Below, piece after piece: positions 32,561-40,914 of a stretch of DNA of 40,914 nucleotides. The notes beneath the pieces are model-generated. The model saw nothing but the letters and a program-made list of their open reading frames with translations. It ran no database searches and was not told where the DNA came from. The first letter of the stretch is position 1. Every line of letters starts with the position of its first letter. The DNA comes from Candidatus Melainabacteria bacterium (GTDB lineage: Bacteria > Cyanobacteriota > Vampirovibrionia > Obscuribacterales > Obscuribacteraceae). The stretch is from contig PSRH01000195.1 in the NCBI GenBank assembly GCA_003175915.1, positions 1 through 40,914 on the forward strand. The letters are read 5' to 3'. The position numbers and the translations under genes were made by a program.

Positions 32561-33922
32561 GTGTCTAATCAAATTAGCCATTCTCATAAGCCGGCACGCA
32601 GAGTATTACTTGTCACTCTGGAACCAATTTCCGACCGCATGGCCGGACCGGCTATACGTTGCCTGGAAATTGGCAAACAATTAAGCAATGAGTTTGAAGT
32701 AACCGTCTTCACCCCTCATCCGACCGACTTGGCGTTCCCTACGCAGGCCAACCAATCAATCAAATTAATTGGCGGCGTCAAGAAACCAGAAATAGAAAGA
32801 CTGGTACGCCAGGCGGAGATCGTCATGATCCAGGCGAATGTGCTTAAGCCCTATCCACAAATTGCCAAACTGGCCGAGCATCTGGTTGTGGACTTGTATG
32901 ACCCTTATCTCTTTACCATCAACGTGCAATACGAAAGCGATCCGGTCACGGCTTCCTCCAGCTTTCGCATGATGCACCAGGTCTTACAAGAACACATGCA
33001 GCAGGCGGACTTCTCGATTTGCGCCTCTGAGCGACAGCGAGATTATTGGATCGGCCGTTTCTGCGCTCTGGGCCGAATCGATCCGGCTATGTTTCATTTC
33101 GATCCTTCGCTGCGCAAGCTCATCGATGTTGTGCCTTTCGGACTACCGGCTCAGTCGCCCAAACGCAACGGTATTTCTCTGAGAGAGCTAATTCCGGAAA
33201 TCGCGGCCAGCGATCTGTTGTTACTTTGGGGTGGTGGCATATGGGATTGGTTCGATCCGCTCACGGTAATCAGAGCTGTGGGTGAATTGTCCGGCACCAT
33301 ATCTAATATCAGGCTTGTATTTATGGGCACCAAAGCTCCCAATCCTCAGGTACCTCTTATGGAGATGACGGTGAGAGCGCAAGAGCTCGCCGAATCTCTT
33401 GGCCTCCTCAATAAACACGTTTTCTTTTTGAAAGATTGGGTGAGTTATGAGAAACGCGCCAATTTCCTTCTGGATGCCGATATTGCCGTTTCGGCGCATT
33501 TTGATTTACCGGAGACGAGATTTTCCTTCCGCACCCGCATGCTTGATTATTTCTGGGCGCATCGGCCAATCATCACCACGCTCGGCGATCATCTCTCTGA
33601 TTTAGTCGAGGAAAACCAGGCGGGAATCACGATTCCCTACCAGGACGTCGAATCCTGGAAGCTGGCGATTGCAAAACTGGCTAACGACCGGGGCTTCAGA
33701 GAAACCTGCCAAGCAGGCGCGACAAAATTAGCTGAGCAGTTTTCCTGGCCGAAAGTGATTGAACCCTTACGTCAGTATTGCCGGACTCCCCACAAATTAC
33801 CGCCATACAAAAAAGTGATCAAGCCTTCCCTCCTTGAAAGGGCGAAAGCCGTCTATTCAAGGGGAGGTAAAGAATTAGTCATTAAGCGATCGAGCGAACT
33901 GTTCAAGGATCTTTTGCCTTGA
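32561..33922 (+). CDS. Glycosyltransferase, GT4-like, with basic C-terminal tail
   Basis: 453 aa. GT-B fold: RRVLLVTLEPISDRMAGPAIRCLEIGKQL (acceptor domain start), DLYDPYLFT, FSICASERQRDYWIGRF, LIDVVPFGLP, LLLLWGGGIWDWFDPLTVIRAV, and HVFFLKDWVSYEKRANFLLDADIAVSAHFDLPETRFSFRTRMLDYFWAHRPIITTLGD. In the last, E-x-R-F-S-F-R-T-R-M-L-D takes the donor-binding place. The LLWGGG-x-x-x-WFD signature marks a GT4 subgroup often found in rhamnan or O-antigen clusters. A basic C-terminal tail (KKVIKPSLLERAKAVYSRGGKELVIKRS) is extra. The start is a GTG with AGG a few bases upstream. Divergent from the GT2 gene. Confidence 0.88.
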   Translation: MSNQISHSHKPARRVLLVTLEPISDRMAGPAIRCLEIGKQLSNEFEVTVFTPHPTDLAFPTQANQSIKLIGGVKKPEIERLVRQAEIVMIQANVLKPYPQIAKLAEHLVVDLYDPYLFTINVQYESDPVTASSSFRMMHQVLQEHMQQADFSICASERQRDYWIGRFCALGRIDPAMFHFDPSLRKLIDVVPFGLPAQSPKRNGISLRELIPEIAASDLLLLWGGGIWDWFDPLTVIRAVGELSGTISNIRLVFMGTKAPNPQVPLMEMTVRAQELAESLGLLNKHVFFLKDWVSYEKRANFLLDADIAVSAHFDLPETRFSFRTRMLDYFWAHRPIITTLGDHLSDLVEENQAGITIPYQDVESWKLAIAKLANDRGFRETCQAGATKLAEQFSWPKVIEPLRQYCRTPHKLPPYKKVIKPSLLERAKAVYSRGGKELVIKRSSELFKDLLP

Positions 33923-33972
33923 GCGATCACTTAAAATTAGGGATCAAGAACCTCCGTTGAAGCCGGTATTAA

Positions 33973-34890
33973 ATGTTTTATCTGGAGCCGGATCAGTACC
34001 AGCCTACGCATGTTGGCGACCCGATCTCGACTGTGCCGCCACATCTAATCAATTTCTCCTGGCCTGCCTATGAAGCACAGGTCTTGTCTGGACTTGTGCC
34101 GGATTTAAAGTCGGCGGTGAACAGGTTAACCAAAAAGCTGTCCACCAGAAGGGTGCATTCCACTCGTGTCAATCTCCGCCGCTGGCAGGCTGTCGGTCAG
34201 ATCGTCGCCAATGACGACTGGAAACTGGCTGAGTATCAGAAGTTGGATGAGAGCTTGAATAAGCTGCGTAAATCTCTGGGCAGGTTAAGGGACAGCGAAA
34301 TCCTCTTGGAATTAGCCGACGATTTGAAACTACCCAGAAAGTTGATCCGCCGCTGGAAAGCTGAACGCAAAGAATTCCTGAAAAAGGTGGACAAGTGCCT
34401 GGCTAAAGCAGAGCCAATGCCGCAATTGAAATCTTTCGAACGCCTGATCAGAAAGCGCGAAAAGCAATTATTGATCCAAGAAGATCTTTCTCAATTTGGC
34501 TACGTATCAGCCTTCCATCACCTGGAGCCGCTTTTAGAGAGAATGGAACGGCAAACCCATGATCTGGAGCCGAAAGCCCTCTCGCCAGAGCAATTGCATC
34601 AATTGCGGATCATGATTAAGAACTGGCGTTATTTTCTCACTGAGTTCTACGGTTTGACCAATCTCCAATTGGTCAGAGCCCAGCAAGTACTGGGTAAGTT
34701 GCACGATCTCGACCGGCTCCTCGAAGTCTTGAAGGAGTCGGGGGACTTCTCCATGCTTGACAATCAAAAGCTCGAGCAGATCAAAACAAGGCGAAAAGAT
34801 TTGCTTGAGGAATTCGATCAGTTCAGACAGAGCTTGCCATACGGCTTGCGGCCGAGCATCACGAGTTATGTAGAAGCAACTGGCGCCTGA
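33973..34890 (+). CDS. CHAD-domain protein, likely polyphosphate-binding
   Basis: 305 aa. The CHAD fold is an alpha-helical bundle with conserved His, Arg and Lys facing a basic channel that binds inorganic polyphosphate (family knowledge). Here: VHSTRVNLRRWQAVGQIVAN (first His/Arg repeat, about residues 61-80), LGRLRDSEILLELADDL, LHQLRIMIKNWRYFLTEFYGL (second repeat) and VLGKLHDLDRLLEVLKE. Lys and Arg make up a large part of residues 95-170. No CYTH or phosphatase domain is fused, so this is a stand-alone CHAD protein that may attach to polyphosphate granules. It follows the glycosyltransferase on the same strand by 50 bp, and could be co-transcribed. Confidence 0.87.
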   Translation: MFYLEPDQYQPTHVGDPISTVPPHLINFSWPAYEAQVLSGLVPDLKSAVNRLTKKLSTRRVHSTRVNLRRWQAVGQIVANDDWKLAEYQKLDESLNKLRKSLGRLRDSEILLELADDLKLPRKLIRRWKAERKEFLKKVDKCLAKAEPMPQLKSFERLIRKREKQLLIQEDLSQFGYVSAFHHLEPLLERMERQTHDLEPKALSPEQLHQLRIMIKNWRYFLTEFYGLTNLQLVRAQQVLGKLHDLDRLLEVLKESGDFSMLDNQKLEQIKTRRKDLLEEFDQFRQSLPYGLRPSITSYVEATGA

Positions 34891-35038
34891 AATAACTTAA
34901 GTCGTTGGGGCGCATCAGGATTGAGAGCGTTAGCGCAGAACAAGTAGGCATGCGCTTAATTAATGTTTTATCGTGGTTCCGGCTTTAATCCGGGTCATTA
35001 GCCATAAAATGGATAGGATCAAACCTAAGGTAGATCGA

Positions 35039-36031
35039 ATGGCAATCAGGAAAAAGCTCACGATACTTGGATCTGGCTCGGCTGGGTTAACAGCAGCCAT
35101 ATATGCGGCCCGGGCCAATCTTGAGCCTCTGGTTGTGCAGGGATTGCAAGCCGGCGGCCAGTTAACAATCACCACTGATGTCGAGAATTTTCCCGGCTTT
35201 CCAGAGGGAATTCAGGGCCCGGAGCTCATGGAACAATTGCATAAACAAGCGGAGCGATTTGGCACCCAGTTTATATACGATAATGCCGAATCGGTCGATC
35301 TTTCTCGCCGCCCTTTCGTCGTGAGAACCAGCGCAGAGGAAATTCTGACGGACACACTACTCATTTGTACGGGCGCCTCAGCGAAGCTACTCGGGTTAGA
35401 GTCGGAATCTAAGCTCATGGGTCACGGCGTCTCGGCTTGCGCTACCTGTGACGGCTTCTTCTTCAAAGACAAGGTGGTTTTTGTGGTGGGAGGCGGAGAT
35501 ACGGCGCTCGAAGAAGCGATGTTCTTGACGCGTTTTGCTACCTCTGTCACGGTTGTGCACAGGCGCGATCAGTTTCGTGCTTCAGCAATTATGGTGGAGC
35601 GGGCCAAGAAGAACGAGAAAGTCAAATTCATTCTCGACACGGTTGTCGAGGATATCGAAAACGTGGAGAAGGGCGAAGTTACAGGAATCAAATTGCGCAA
35701 TCTGAAAACCAAAGAGGTAACCCTGCACGCCGCTGACGGAGTGTTCGTCGCCATCGGGCACAAGCCGAATACGGAACTTTTTCGTGATCAAATTGAACTG
35801 ACGGAAAACGGCTACATCGTAACCAATGGCGTTAAAACAAGCGTTCATGGCGTCTTCGCTGCCGGCGATGTTCAGGATGAGCTTTATCGTCAGGCGATTA
35901 CAGCTGCCGGTACAGGTTGCGCTGCCGCCCTGGAAGCGCAATGGCTCCTGGAGTCCGAGGAGGGTGGTCAGTCCGAAGCGGGAAAGTCTGAGGCCACCGT
36001 CAAGCAAGTGGCCATGCGACAATCAGGCTAA
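35039..36031 (+). CDS. trxB: Thioredoxin reductase
   Basis: 330 aa. NADPH-dependent flavoenzyme that reduces thioredoxin. FAD site ILGSGSAGLTAAIYAARA (usual GxGPAG is GSGSAG here), GGQLTITTDVENFPGFPEGIQGPEL, active-site CATC (Cys134, Cys137) in SACATCDGFFFKDK, NADPH site VVGGGDTALEEAMFL, the VVHRRDQFRAS Arg motif, and the second FAD motif GVFAAGDVQD. A 30-residue tail after the family end is Glu/Ser-rich. The ATG at 35039 has AAGG eight bases upstream; a start at 34973 would add residues of no homology. Confidence 0.94.
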   Translation: MAIRKKLTILGSGSAGLTAAIYAARANLEPLVVQGLQAGGQLTITTDVENFPGFPEGIQGPELMEQLHKQAERFGTQFIYDNAESVDLSRRPFVVRTSAEEILTDTLLICTGASAKLLGLESESKLMGHGVSACATCDGFFFKDKVVFVVGGGDTALEEAMFLTRFATSVTVVHRRDQFRASAIMVERAKKNEKVKFILDTVVEDIENVEKGEVTGIKLRNLKTKEVTLHAADGVFVAIGHKPNTELFRDQIELTENGYIVTNGVKTSVHGVFAAGDVQDELYRQAITAAGTGCAAALEAQWLLESEEGGQSEAGKSEATVKQVAMRQSG

Positions 36032-36185
36032 CCACTGTCCATGCGCTGCAGAATGTCATCGAGGCAGCCCGGCGATTCAAAAACTAAGTTAGCGGTGCAC
36101 CACTGACAGGTGCGCCCAAGGAATCAGGCAAAACAAAAAAAGCGCGGCGCTACTGGTGCACCTGTAAGCACAGGGCAGGTATAAC

Positions 36186-38318
36186 ATGAAACCGACACAA
36201 ACAAAGAACAGACTGGCAGGTGAAACGAGCACCTATCTCTTGCAGCACGCTGGCAACCCGGTTGACTGGTACCCCTGGGGAGAAGAAGCATTGAGGCGCG
36301 CCCGTAGCGAGGACAAGCCGATCTTGCTTTCCATTGGCTACGCAGCTTGCCACTGGTGCCATGTCATGGAACATGAGTCCTTCGAAAATCCGGAAACGGC
36401 CAAGATCATGAACGAACACTTCGTGTGCATCAAAGTCGATCGCGAAGAGAGAACCGATCTTGACGATATCTACATGAAGGCGGTGCAGTTGATGACCGGC
36501 CACGGCGGCTGGCCAATGACGGTCTTCCTTACTCCTGAATTGAAGCCATTCTTCGGCGGCACCTACTTTCCTAGTCAGGATCGGCACGGGCTGCCGAGCT
36601 TTGAGCGGGTACTAATCGGGGTCAATGAAGCCTGGAAGACGAAGCGCAAGGAAATCGAGGAAAGCGCTCAGGACATTACCAAGCATCTGGTAACCATGGA
36701 CGATCTGGTCAGCCTCACGGAGAGAAGCAAGCAGGATACGGAGATAAAGCAAAAGGAGCTGATTCTTGCTGCTGCCCAAAAAATGCTCGCCAGTTTTGAC
36801 AATCGCTTTGGTGGTTTCGGCAGCGCCCCGAAATTTCCCCACAGTTTTAGCCTCGATCTGGGAATGCGCTGCCAGTCTCACCTGACAGATGAGAAGCCCA
36901 GTCTCAAAGAATCATTTAGCGAAATGGTCGAGAAGACCCTGGATTGCATGGCCTATGGAGGCATCAACGATCAAATCGGCGGAGGATTTGCCCGTTATTC
37001 CGTGGACAGGCAGTGGCTCGTGCCCCATTTCGAAAAAATGCTCTACGACAACGCCCTCCTTTCTTCCCTCTACTTCGATGGTTATTCGCTTACTGGGCGA
37101 GAATACTGGAAGCAAGTGGGCGAGGGTGTTTTGCATTTCGTTTCCCGCGAACTGTCAAGCAGTCACGGCGGATTCTATTCCAGCCTGGACGCCGATAGTG
37201 AAGGAGTGGAGGGCAAATACTACCTCTTCACTCTTGGCGAAATCGAACAAATACTTGGCTCCGATGCGGCTTTCTTCTGCCAGATCTACGGGGCTTCCAA
37301 GCAGGGCAATTTTGAACACGAAAGCAACATCCTGCATCTAAGCGATTCTCCCGAGGCGCTTGCTGGCAAACACAAGATGACCGTTGAAGCGCTTTGGCAG
37401 AAACTCACTCCCTTAAAGGAAAAGGTTTTGGCGGCGCGCCAAAAGCGCGTCCCCCCCGGCCGTGACGAAAAGGTTTTGACAAGCTGGAATAGCCTCATGG
37501 CCTCCTCTTTTATCAAAGGCTATGAAATTACAGGCAACGACAAATACCTTAAGACGGCCAAGGCGACGGTCAACTTCATCTTGAAGGAAATGGTCATCAA
37601 AGAAAGACTGATGCGCACCTGGGGACAGGGTAAGGCGAAATTGAACGGCTATCTGGATGACTACACTTATTTCACGCAGACCTTGCTGGATTTAGCTGGA
37701 GCTGATGGTGATTCTCTCTGGCTCACCAAGGCGATTTTCTTCGCCGAGGCTACCCTGAAGCACTTTAGCGACGGCCAGGGCGGCCTCTTCTATACCAGTG
37801 ATGACCACGAATCTTTACTGGCTAGACCGCGCAGCCATTTTGACAGTTCCGTACCGTCGGGAACGTCGGTTGCCCTCTTCAACATGCTGCGCTTGGGAAG
37901 GATAACCGGTCATCCTCACTACGCTGAAAAAGCAGAAGCGTTATTGGCCATTTACCAGCCGCTTTTCAGCAAGTTGCCCGACCAGTTCGCCAACATGATA
38001 TGTGCACTGGACTTTTCATTGTCGCCTTGGCCCGACATTGTGGTTACGCTGCCGGCTGGTAGCGCTTCAGGCAATCCGCTATTGCTAGAAGTCCATCGGC
38101 ACTATCTGCCGAATAAAGTCGTCACAGTAAAAAATTGCCAGGCAAACACACGGGAAGGAGGCGCTGTGAAGGAGGCCCAAGAACCACTTCTAATCAAAGG
38201 AAAGGGGCTTGTGGCAGGAAAACCGGCGGTTTTCCTGTGTGAAAATTTCACCTGCGAAGAACCAGTGAGCAAGCTTGAGGAGCTGCGCCGGAGGCTGAAA
38301 AGGCAGGCAGCGCCTTAG
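36186..38318 (+). CDS. DUF255 / YyaL (spermatogenesis-associated protein 20) thioredoxin-domain protein
   Basis: 710 aa, usual length for this family. The N-terminal thioredoxin-like domain opens NRLAGETSTYLLQHAGNPVDWYPWG. It has the CXXC active site in YAACHWCHVMEHESFE (Cys55, Cys58) and GHGGWPMTVFLTPELKPFFGGTYFP. An (alpha/alpha)6-barrel follows (GGINDQIGGGFARYSVDRQWLVPHFEKMLYDNALL, LDADSEGVEGKYYLF, LTSWNSLMASSFIKGY, SGTSVALFNMLRLGRITG) that resembles N-acylglucosamine epimerase. Its substrate is not known. It starts 154 bp after trxB on the same strand, consistent with a redox link. Confidence 0.92.
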   Translation: MKPTQTKNRLAGETSTYLLQHAGNPVDWYPWGEEALRRARSEDKPILLSIGYAACHWCHVMEHESFENPETAKIMNEHFVCIKVDREERTDLDDIYMKAVQLMTGHGGWPMTVFLTPELKPFFGGTYFPSQDRHGLPSFERVLIGVNEAWKTKRKEIEESAQDITKHLVTMDDLVSLTERSKQDTEIKQKELILAAAQKMLASFDNRFGGFGSAPKFPHSFSLDLGMRCQSHLTDEKPSLKESFSEMVEKTLDCMAYGGINDQIGGGFARYSVDRQWLVPHFEKMLYDNALLSSLYFDGYSLTGREYWKQVGEGVLHFVSRELSSSHGGFYSSLDADSEGVEGKYYLFTLGEIEQILGSDAAFFCQIYGASKQGNFEHESNILHLSDSPEALAGKHKMTVEALWQKLTPLKEKVLAARQKRVPPGRDEKVLTSWNSLMASSFIKGYEITGNDKYLKTAKATVNFILKEMVIKERLMRTWGQGKAKLNGYLDDYTYFTQTLLDLAGADGDSLWLTKAIFFAEATLKHFSDGQGGLFYTSDDHESLLARPRSHFDSSVPSGTSVALFNMLRLGRITGHPHYAEKAEALLAIYQPLFSKLPDQFANMICALDFSLSPWPDIVVTLPAGSASGNPLLLEVHRHYLPNKVVTVKNCQANTREGGAVKEAQEPLLIKGKGLVAGKPAVFLCENFTCEEPVSKLEELRRRLKRQAAP

Positions 38319-38455
38319 GTGAGGACGGCAAACTGCTTTCTTTGTTGGCTGAGGCTTGGTCTGGGGCAAAATAGAGTTAGCGCGGCAGCACCGAGCGGCT
38401 AAGCTTACGGCATCATGTTAGAACGTCCTGATTGATTTGATTAGTTTGCACTAAC

Positions 38456-40054
38456 GTGACGATAGATAAAATCACACAAGCACAGGTGTCCGGGGAGACG
38501 AGCCTTAGCGCGGTCGCCACTCAGTCGACATCGCTGTCGGTGTTGATCGTGGAAGACAGCCCTACCCAGGCGAAACTCCTCAATATCAGCCTGAGGCGAC
38601 TGGGAGTCGATGTAGAGTGGCTGGGCACGCTTTCCGACGCACTCACCAGACTAAAGCAACCAGGCATCGATGTCGTTCTTCTCGATCTGTCATTACCTGA
38701 TAGCACGGGCCTGGCGACCTTCCACCGCATTCATAACCTGAACGTGTCGATACCTATAGTAGTCTTGACTGGTCTGGATGACCAACGGGTGGCGCTGGAG
38801 GCGATGCAGAGCGGTGCCCAGGATTACCTGGTGAAAGGCCGCGCCAGTGACGACTCGATTGTCCGTTGTCTGCGTTACGCCATCGAGCGAAATCGCATCG
38901 AATTAGCTTTGCGCGAGTCGGAAAGACGGACTCGCCAGATCATCGAAAACTCCTTCGACGCTTTTATGGCGATCAATGGCAACGGCATTGTCACCGATTG
39001 GAATTTGAAAGCTGAAAAAATGTTCGGTTTTACCAGGAACGAAGCTTTGGGAAAACACGTCACGGAATTAGTCAGTCCTTCTATCCCTATGGAAAGGAAG
39101 TTGGACAGTCTGGCGCAAATCATCTCACAGGAATCCTCAGACATGCTAAATACAAGGCGAGAGACGCTGGCATTGCGCAAGGACGGCAGCGAATTCCCGG
39201 TGGAATATGGCTTTTTCCGGGTGAAGAGTAAGGATGGATATATATACTGCTCCTTCTTAAGCGATATAACCGAGCGGCAGGAAATCGAGCGAAAGCGCAA
39301 ACAGATCAATCAAGAATTAGAACGGATGGTGCAAGAGCGAACGGCCGAGTTACAGCGTTCCAACGAGGAGCTGCATCAATTCGCTAAAGTAGCCTCGCAT
39401 GATTTGCAAGAGCCGCTTCGTTCGATTGAGGGCTTCGCTCAGCTCTTGGCTAAACGTTATAGAGGACAATTGGACAAGGACGCCGACGAATTCATCGATT
39501 TCATTTTGGAGGGCACGGCGCGCATGGAGCAGCTTATTCAAGCCGTTCTAGTTCACTCCAGTATCGGGGAGGAAGCGGAAACTCTGGAAAATCCCATGAC
39601 TGACGTAAATTCAGTGATCAAGGAGGTTTTGGCCAATCTCCGCCAATCAATCCAAGAGAGGGGCGCCACATTTCAAGTAGGCCCGATGCCAACCGTTCCC
39701 GTAACCAGATCGCAGCTGATCCAGCTTTTTCAGAACTTGATAAGCAACGCAATCAAGTATACTGGAGCTAATGCTACTCCGAGCGTTTCCATTTCAGCCG
39801 AACTAAATGTCAACGAATGGATGTTCTCCATCCAGGATAATGGTATCGGGATTGATAGCAAATATGCTGACAAGATATTTGATATGTTCGCTAGATTGCA
39901 CGGTCGCACAAAGTATTCGGGAACCGGGATGGGTCTTGCCATATGCAAAAAAATAGTAACGGCTCACGGCGGCAGAATCTGGATGGAATCCGAGGTTGGA
40001 CACGGTTCGATCTTCTTTTTCACCCTGCCAGCTAAGACCCCCTCCAAGGAGTAA
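38456..40054 (+). CDS. Receiver-PAS-histidine kinase sensor protein
   Basis: 532 aa. The receiver domain comes first (LSVLIVEDSPTQAKLL, phosphoacceptor Asp77 in VVLLDLSLPDS, Lys127 in DYLVKG). A PAS domain follows at about 155-275 (RQIIENSFDAFMAINGNGIVTDWN, MFGFTRNEALGK), then a coiled linker (QELERMVQERTAELQRSNEELHQFAK). The HisKA domain has His315 in VASHDLQEPLRSIEGF, of the phytochrome-like type. The ATPase domain has N-box FQNLISNAIKYTG, IQDNGIGID, and GTGMGLAICKKIVTAHGG. No membrane segment, so it is cytoplasmic and probably takes input through the receiver and the PAS domain. The start is a GTG. Four bases separate it from the next gene. Confidence 0.94.
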   Translation: MTIDKITQAQVSGETSLSAVATQSTSLSVLIVEDSPTQAKLLNISLRRLGVDVEWLGTLSDALTRLKQPGIDVVLLDLSLPDSTGLATFHRIHNLNVSIPIVVLTGLDDQRVALEAMQSGAQDYLVKGRASDDSIVRCLRYAIERNRIELALRESERRTRQIIENSFDAFMAINGNGIVTDWNLKAEKMFGFTRNEALGKHVTELVSPSIPMERKLDSLAQIISQESSDMLNTRRETLALRKDGSEFPVEYGFFRVKSKDGYIYCSFLSDITERQEIERKRKQINQELERMVQERTAELQRSNEELHQFAKVASHDLQEPLRSIEGFAQLLAKRYRGQLDKDADEFIDFILEGTARMEQLIQAVLVHSSIGEEAETLENPMTDVNSVIKEVLANLRQSIQERGATFQVGPMPTVPVTRSQLIQLFQNLISNAIKYTGANATPSVSISAELNVNEWMFSIQDNGIGIDSKYADKIFDMFARLHGRTKYSGTGMGLAICKKIVTAHGGRIWMESEVGHGSIFFFTLPAKTPSKE

Positions 40055-40058
40055 TCTT

Positions 40059-40880
40059 ATGAAGGATAAACTAGAGATACTACTTGTTGAAGACATTCCA
40101 TCGGACGTGCGGCTGACCGAGGAAGCGTTAAAGGACGCCGGTTTTAAGTTCAACCTGTCCGTAGCAAGTGATGGCGAAGAAGCGATGGAGCTGCTCAACC
40201 GCCTTAAGAAAGCGGCAAATCCAGCCTTCCCCGACGTCATACTACTCGATTTGAACATGCCGAAGAAAAACGGTCATGAAGTCTTGGCCGAAATCAAGGA
40301 AGACCTGGAACTGGTGAGAATACCGGTGGTACTGCTGACGGTGTCACAGCAAGATCACGATATTCTTGAGGCGTTGCGCTTGAAAATGAACTACTATCTT
40401 TCTAAGCCAGTATCATCCGAGAAGCTTGCCGTTCTTCTTAAAGCGATCTTCGAACTGCACGCCGAAGATGCCGAAGTCAAAAAGCAGAAGCCCCTGGAGT
40501 ACGAGGCTCTACATGTACGCCTGGTTCTCGCCAGCAACCAGCACACGGCGCCGGTCGTGTTGCGAAAATTGGCATCGGAGGAAAACTTCCGCATACGCTG
40601 TCGCGTCGCTGAAAATCCCAATACCCCACCGGAAGTGTTGCTCGGATTATCAAAGGACGAACATTCCGAAGTGCGCCTGAGTGTGGCCGAGAATCCCAGA
40701 ACCCCCAAGTCGGTTCTTGAAACACTATCCAAAGACGAGAACGACGACGTCAGGCTCGGTATAGCTGAAAATCCCAACATTCCGCCGGAAATTCTGCAAA
40801 TACTGGCTAGCGACCAGAACATTTTCGTGGCCTCTTGCGCTGCCAAGACCCTGTCAAACCCGAGGGCATCGATCGTTTGA
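40059..40880 (+). CDS. Response regulator fused to four 26-residue LRV-like repeats
   Basis: 273 aa. The receiver (residues 1-135) is of the Rcp1 type: ILLVEDIPSDVRLTEEAL, phosphoacceptor Asp64 in VILLDLNMPKKNGHEVL, Thr94 in VVLLTVS, Lys116 in YYLSKPVS. The kinase upstream is the obvious donor. After a short linker four repeats occupy residues 153-256, each 26 long and aligned without gaps: V/I-R-x-x-V/I-A-E-N-P-N-T-P-x-x-V-L-x-x-L-S-K-D-E, with a fifth partial unit. These look like leucine-rich-repeat-variant (LRV) helical repeats, which stack into a protein- or nucleic-acid-binding solenoid. No DNA-binding domain is present. AAGGAG precedes the ATG at 40059. Confidence 0.9.
   Translation: MKDKLEILLVEDIPSDVRLTEEALKDAGFKFNLSVASDGEEAMELLNRLKKAANPAFPDVILLDLNMPKKNGHEVLAEIKEDLELVRIPVVLLTVSQQDHDILEALRLKMNYYLSKPVSSEKLAVLLKAIFELHAEDAEVKKQKPLEYEALHVRLVLASNQHTAPVVLRKLASEENFRIRCRVAENPNTPPEVLLGLSKDEHSEVRLSVAENPRTPKSVLETLSKDENDDVRLGIAENPNIPPEILQILASDQNIFVASCAAKTLSNPRASIV
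40515..40826 (+). repeat. Four tandem 78-bp coding repeats
   Basis: Each unit encodes one 26-residue LRV-like repeat. The codons for AENP (GC-GAAAATCCC or GAGAATCCC) are similar but not identical between units, so the repeats are old and under protein-level selection rather than recent duplications. Confidence 0.75.
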
Positions 40881-40914
40881 AGAGGGCTGTTATCGCGTCG
40901 CACCAGGCGGCTTG

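Noticed and set aside
36080..36170. GGTGCACC palindromes before the DUF255 gene as a terminator or riboswitch
   Set aside because: Stems are short (5-8 bp), no U-tract follows, and I could not fit a known riboswitch.
1..40914. CRISPR array, tRNA, rRNA, insertion sequence or prophage
   Set aside because: No regularly spaced direct repeats, no cloverleaf that I could fold, no transposase or integrase, and no phage structural genes. Very divergent small RNAs could be missed.

Overview
The window (about 41 kb, moderate GC) is ordinary bacterial chromosome. It is densely coded on both strands and I see no phage, IS, CRISPR, rRNA or tRNA. No single marker fixes the taxonomy. The mix of a Tad/Flp pilus operon, many dispersed glycosyltransferases, a CHAD (polyphosphate-binding) protein, a cyanobacterial-style receiver-first sensor kinase paired with a small Rcp1-like regulator, a grpE-dnaJ operon with long acidic tails, and frequent TTG/GTG starts would fit a non-photosynthetic relative of Cyanobacteria (Vampirovibrionia/Melainabacteria, Obscuribacter-like). 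That assignment is an inference, not something I could test.

Layout. 1-639: 3' end of an ABC exporter gene. 677-1831 (-): secreted right-handed beta-helix protein. 2188-9050: a surface-polysaccharide island of six glycosyltransferases (four in a minus-strand operon, then a plus-strand and a minus-strand gene meeting tail to tail). 9106-10917 (-): a protein of six tandem carboxypeptidase-regulatory-like beta-sandwich repeats. 10996-16044: housekeeping genes, namely folC (-), a Nudix ADP-ribose pyrophosphatase, a small two-helix membrane protein, a zinc-ribbon SpoU methyltransferase (-) and acetyl-CoA synthetase. 16372-18702: a TadG-like membrane-anchored VWA protein with a split VWA domain. 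19007-20371: dnaB. 20384-24380 (-): grpE-dnaJ followed by a YVTN beta-propeller protein. 24635-30267 (-): Tad pilus operon flp-cpaB-cpaE-cpaF-tadB-tadC. 30634-31290: Fur-family repressor. 31252-33922: two more glycosyltransferases. 33973-34890: CHAD protein. 35039-38318: thioredoxin reductase and a DUF255/YyaL thioredoxin-fold protein. 38456-40880: receiver-PAS-histidine kinase and its partner response regulator, which carries four 26-residue LRV-like repeats.

How the parts work together. The glycosyltransferases, the ABC exporter, the beta-helix protein and the Tad pilus all point to an elaborate cell surface made for attachment. The Tad operon supplies pilin, inner-membrane platform and ATPases, but the outer-membrane secretin and prepilin peptidase must be encoded elsewhere. 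The TadG-like VWA gene lies 6 kb beyond the operon. The most unusual items are the response regulator fused to exact 26-residue repeats, the VWA protein whose metal-site domain is interrupted by about 350 residues, the GrpE with large charged extensions, the cluster of small palindromes at 13.3 kb, and the strong hairpin between flp and cpaB.
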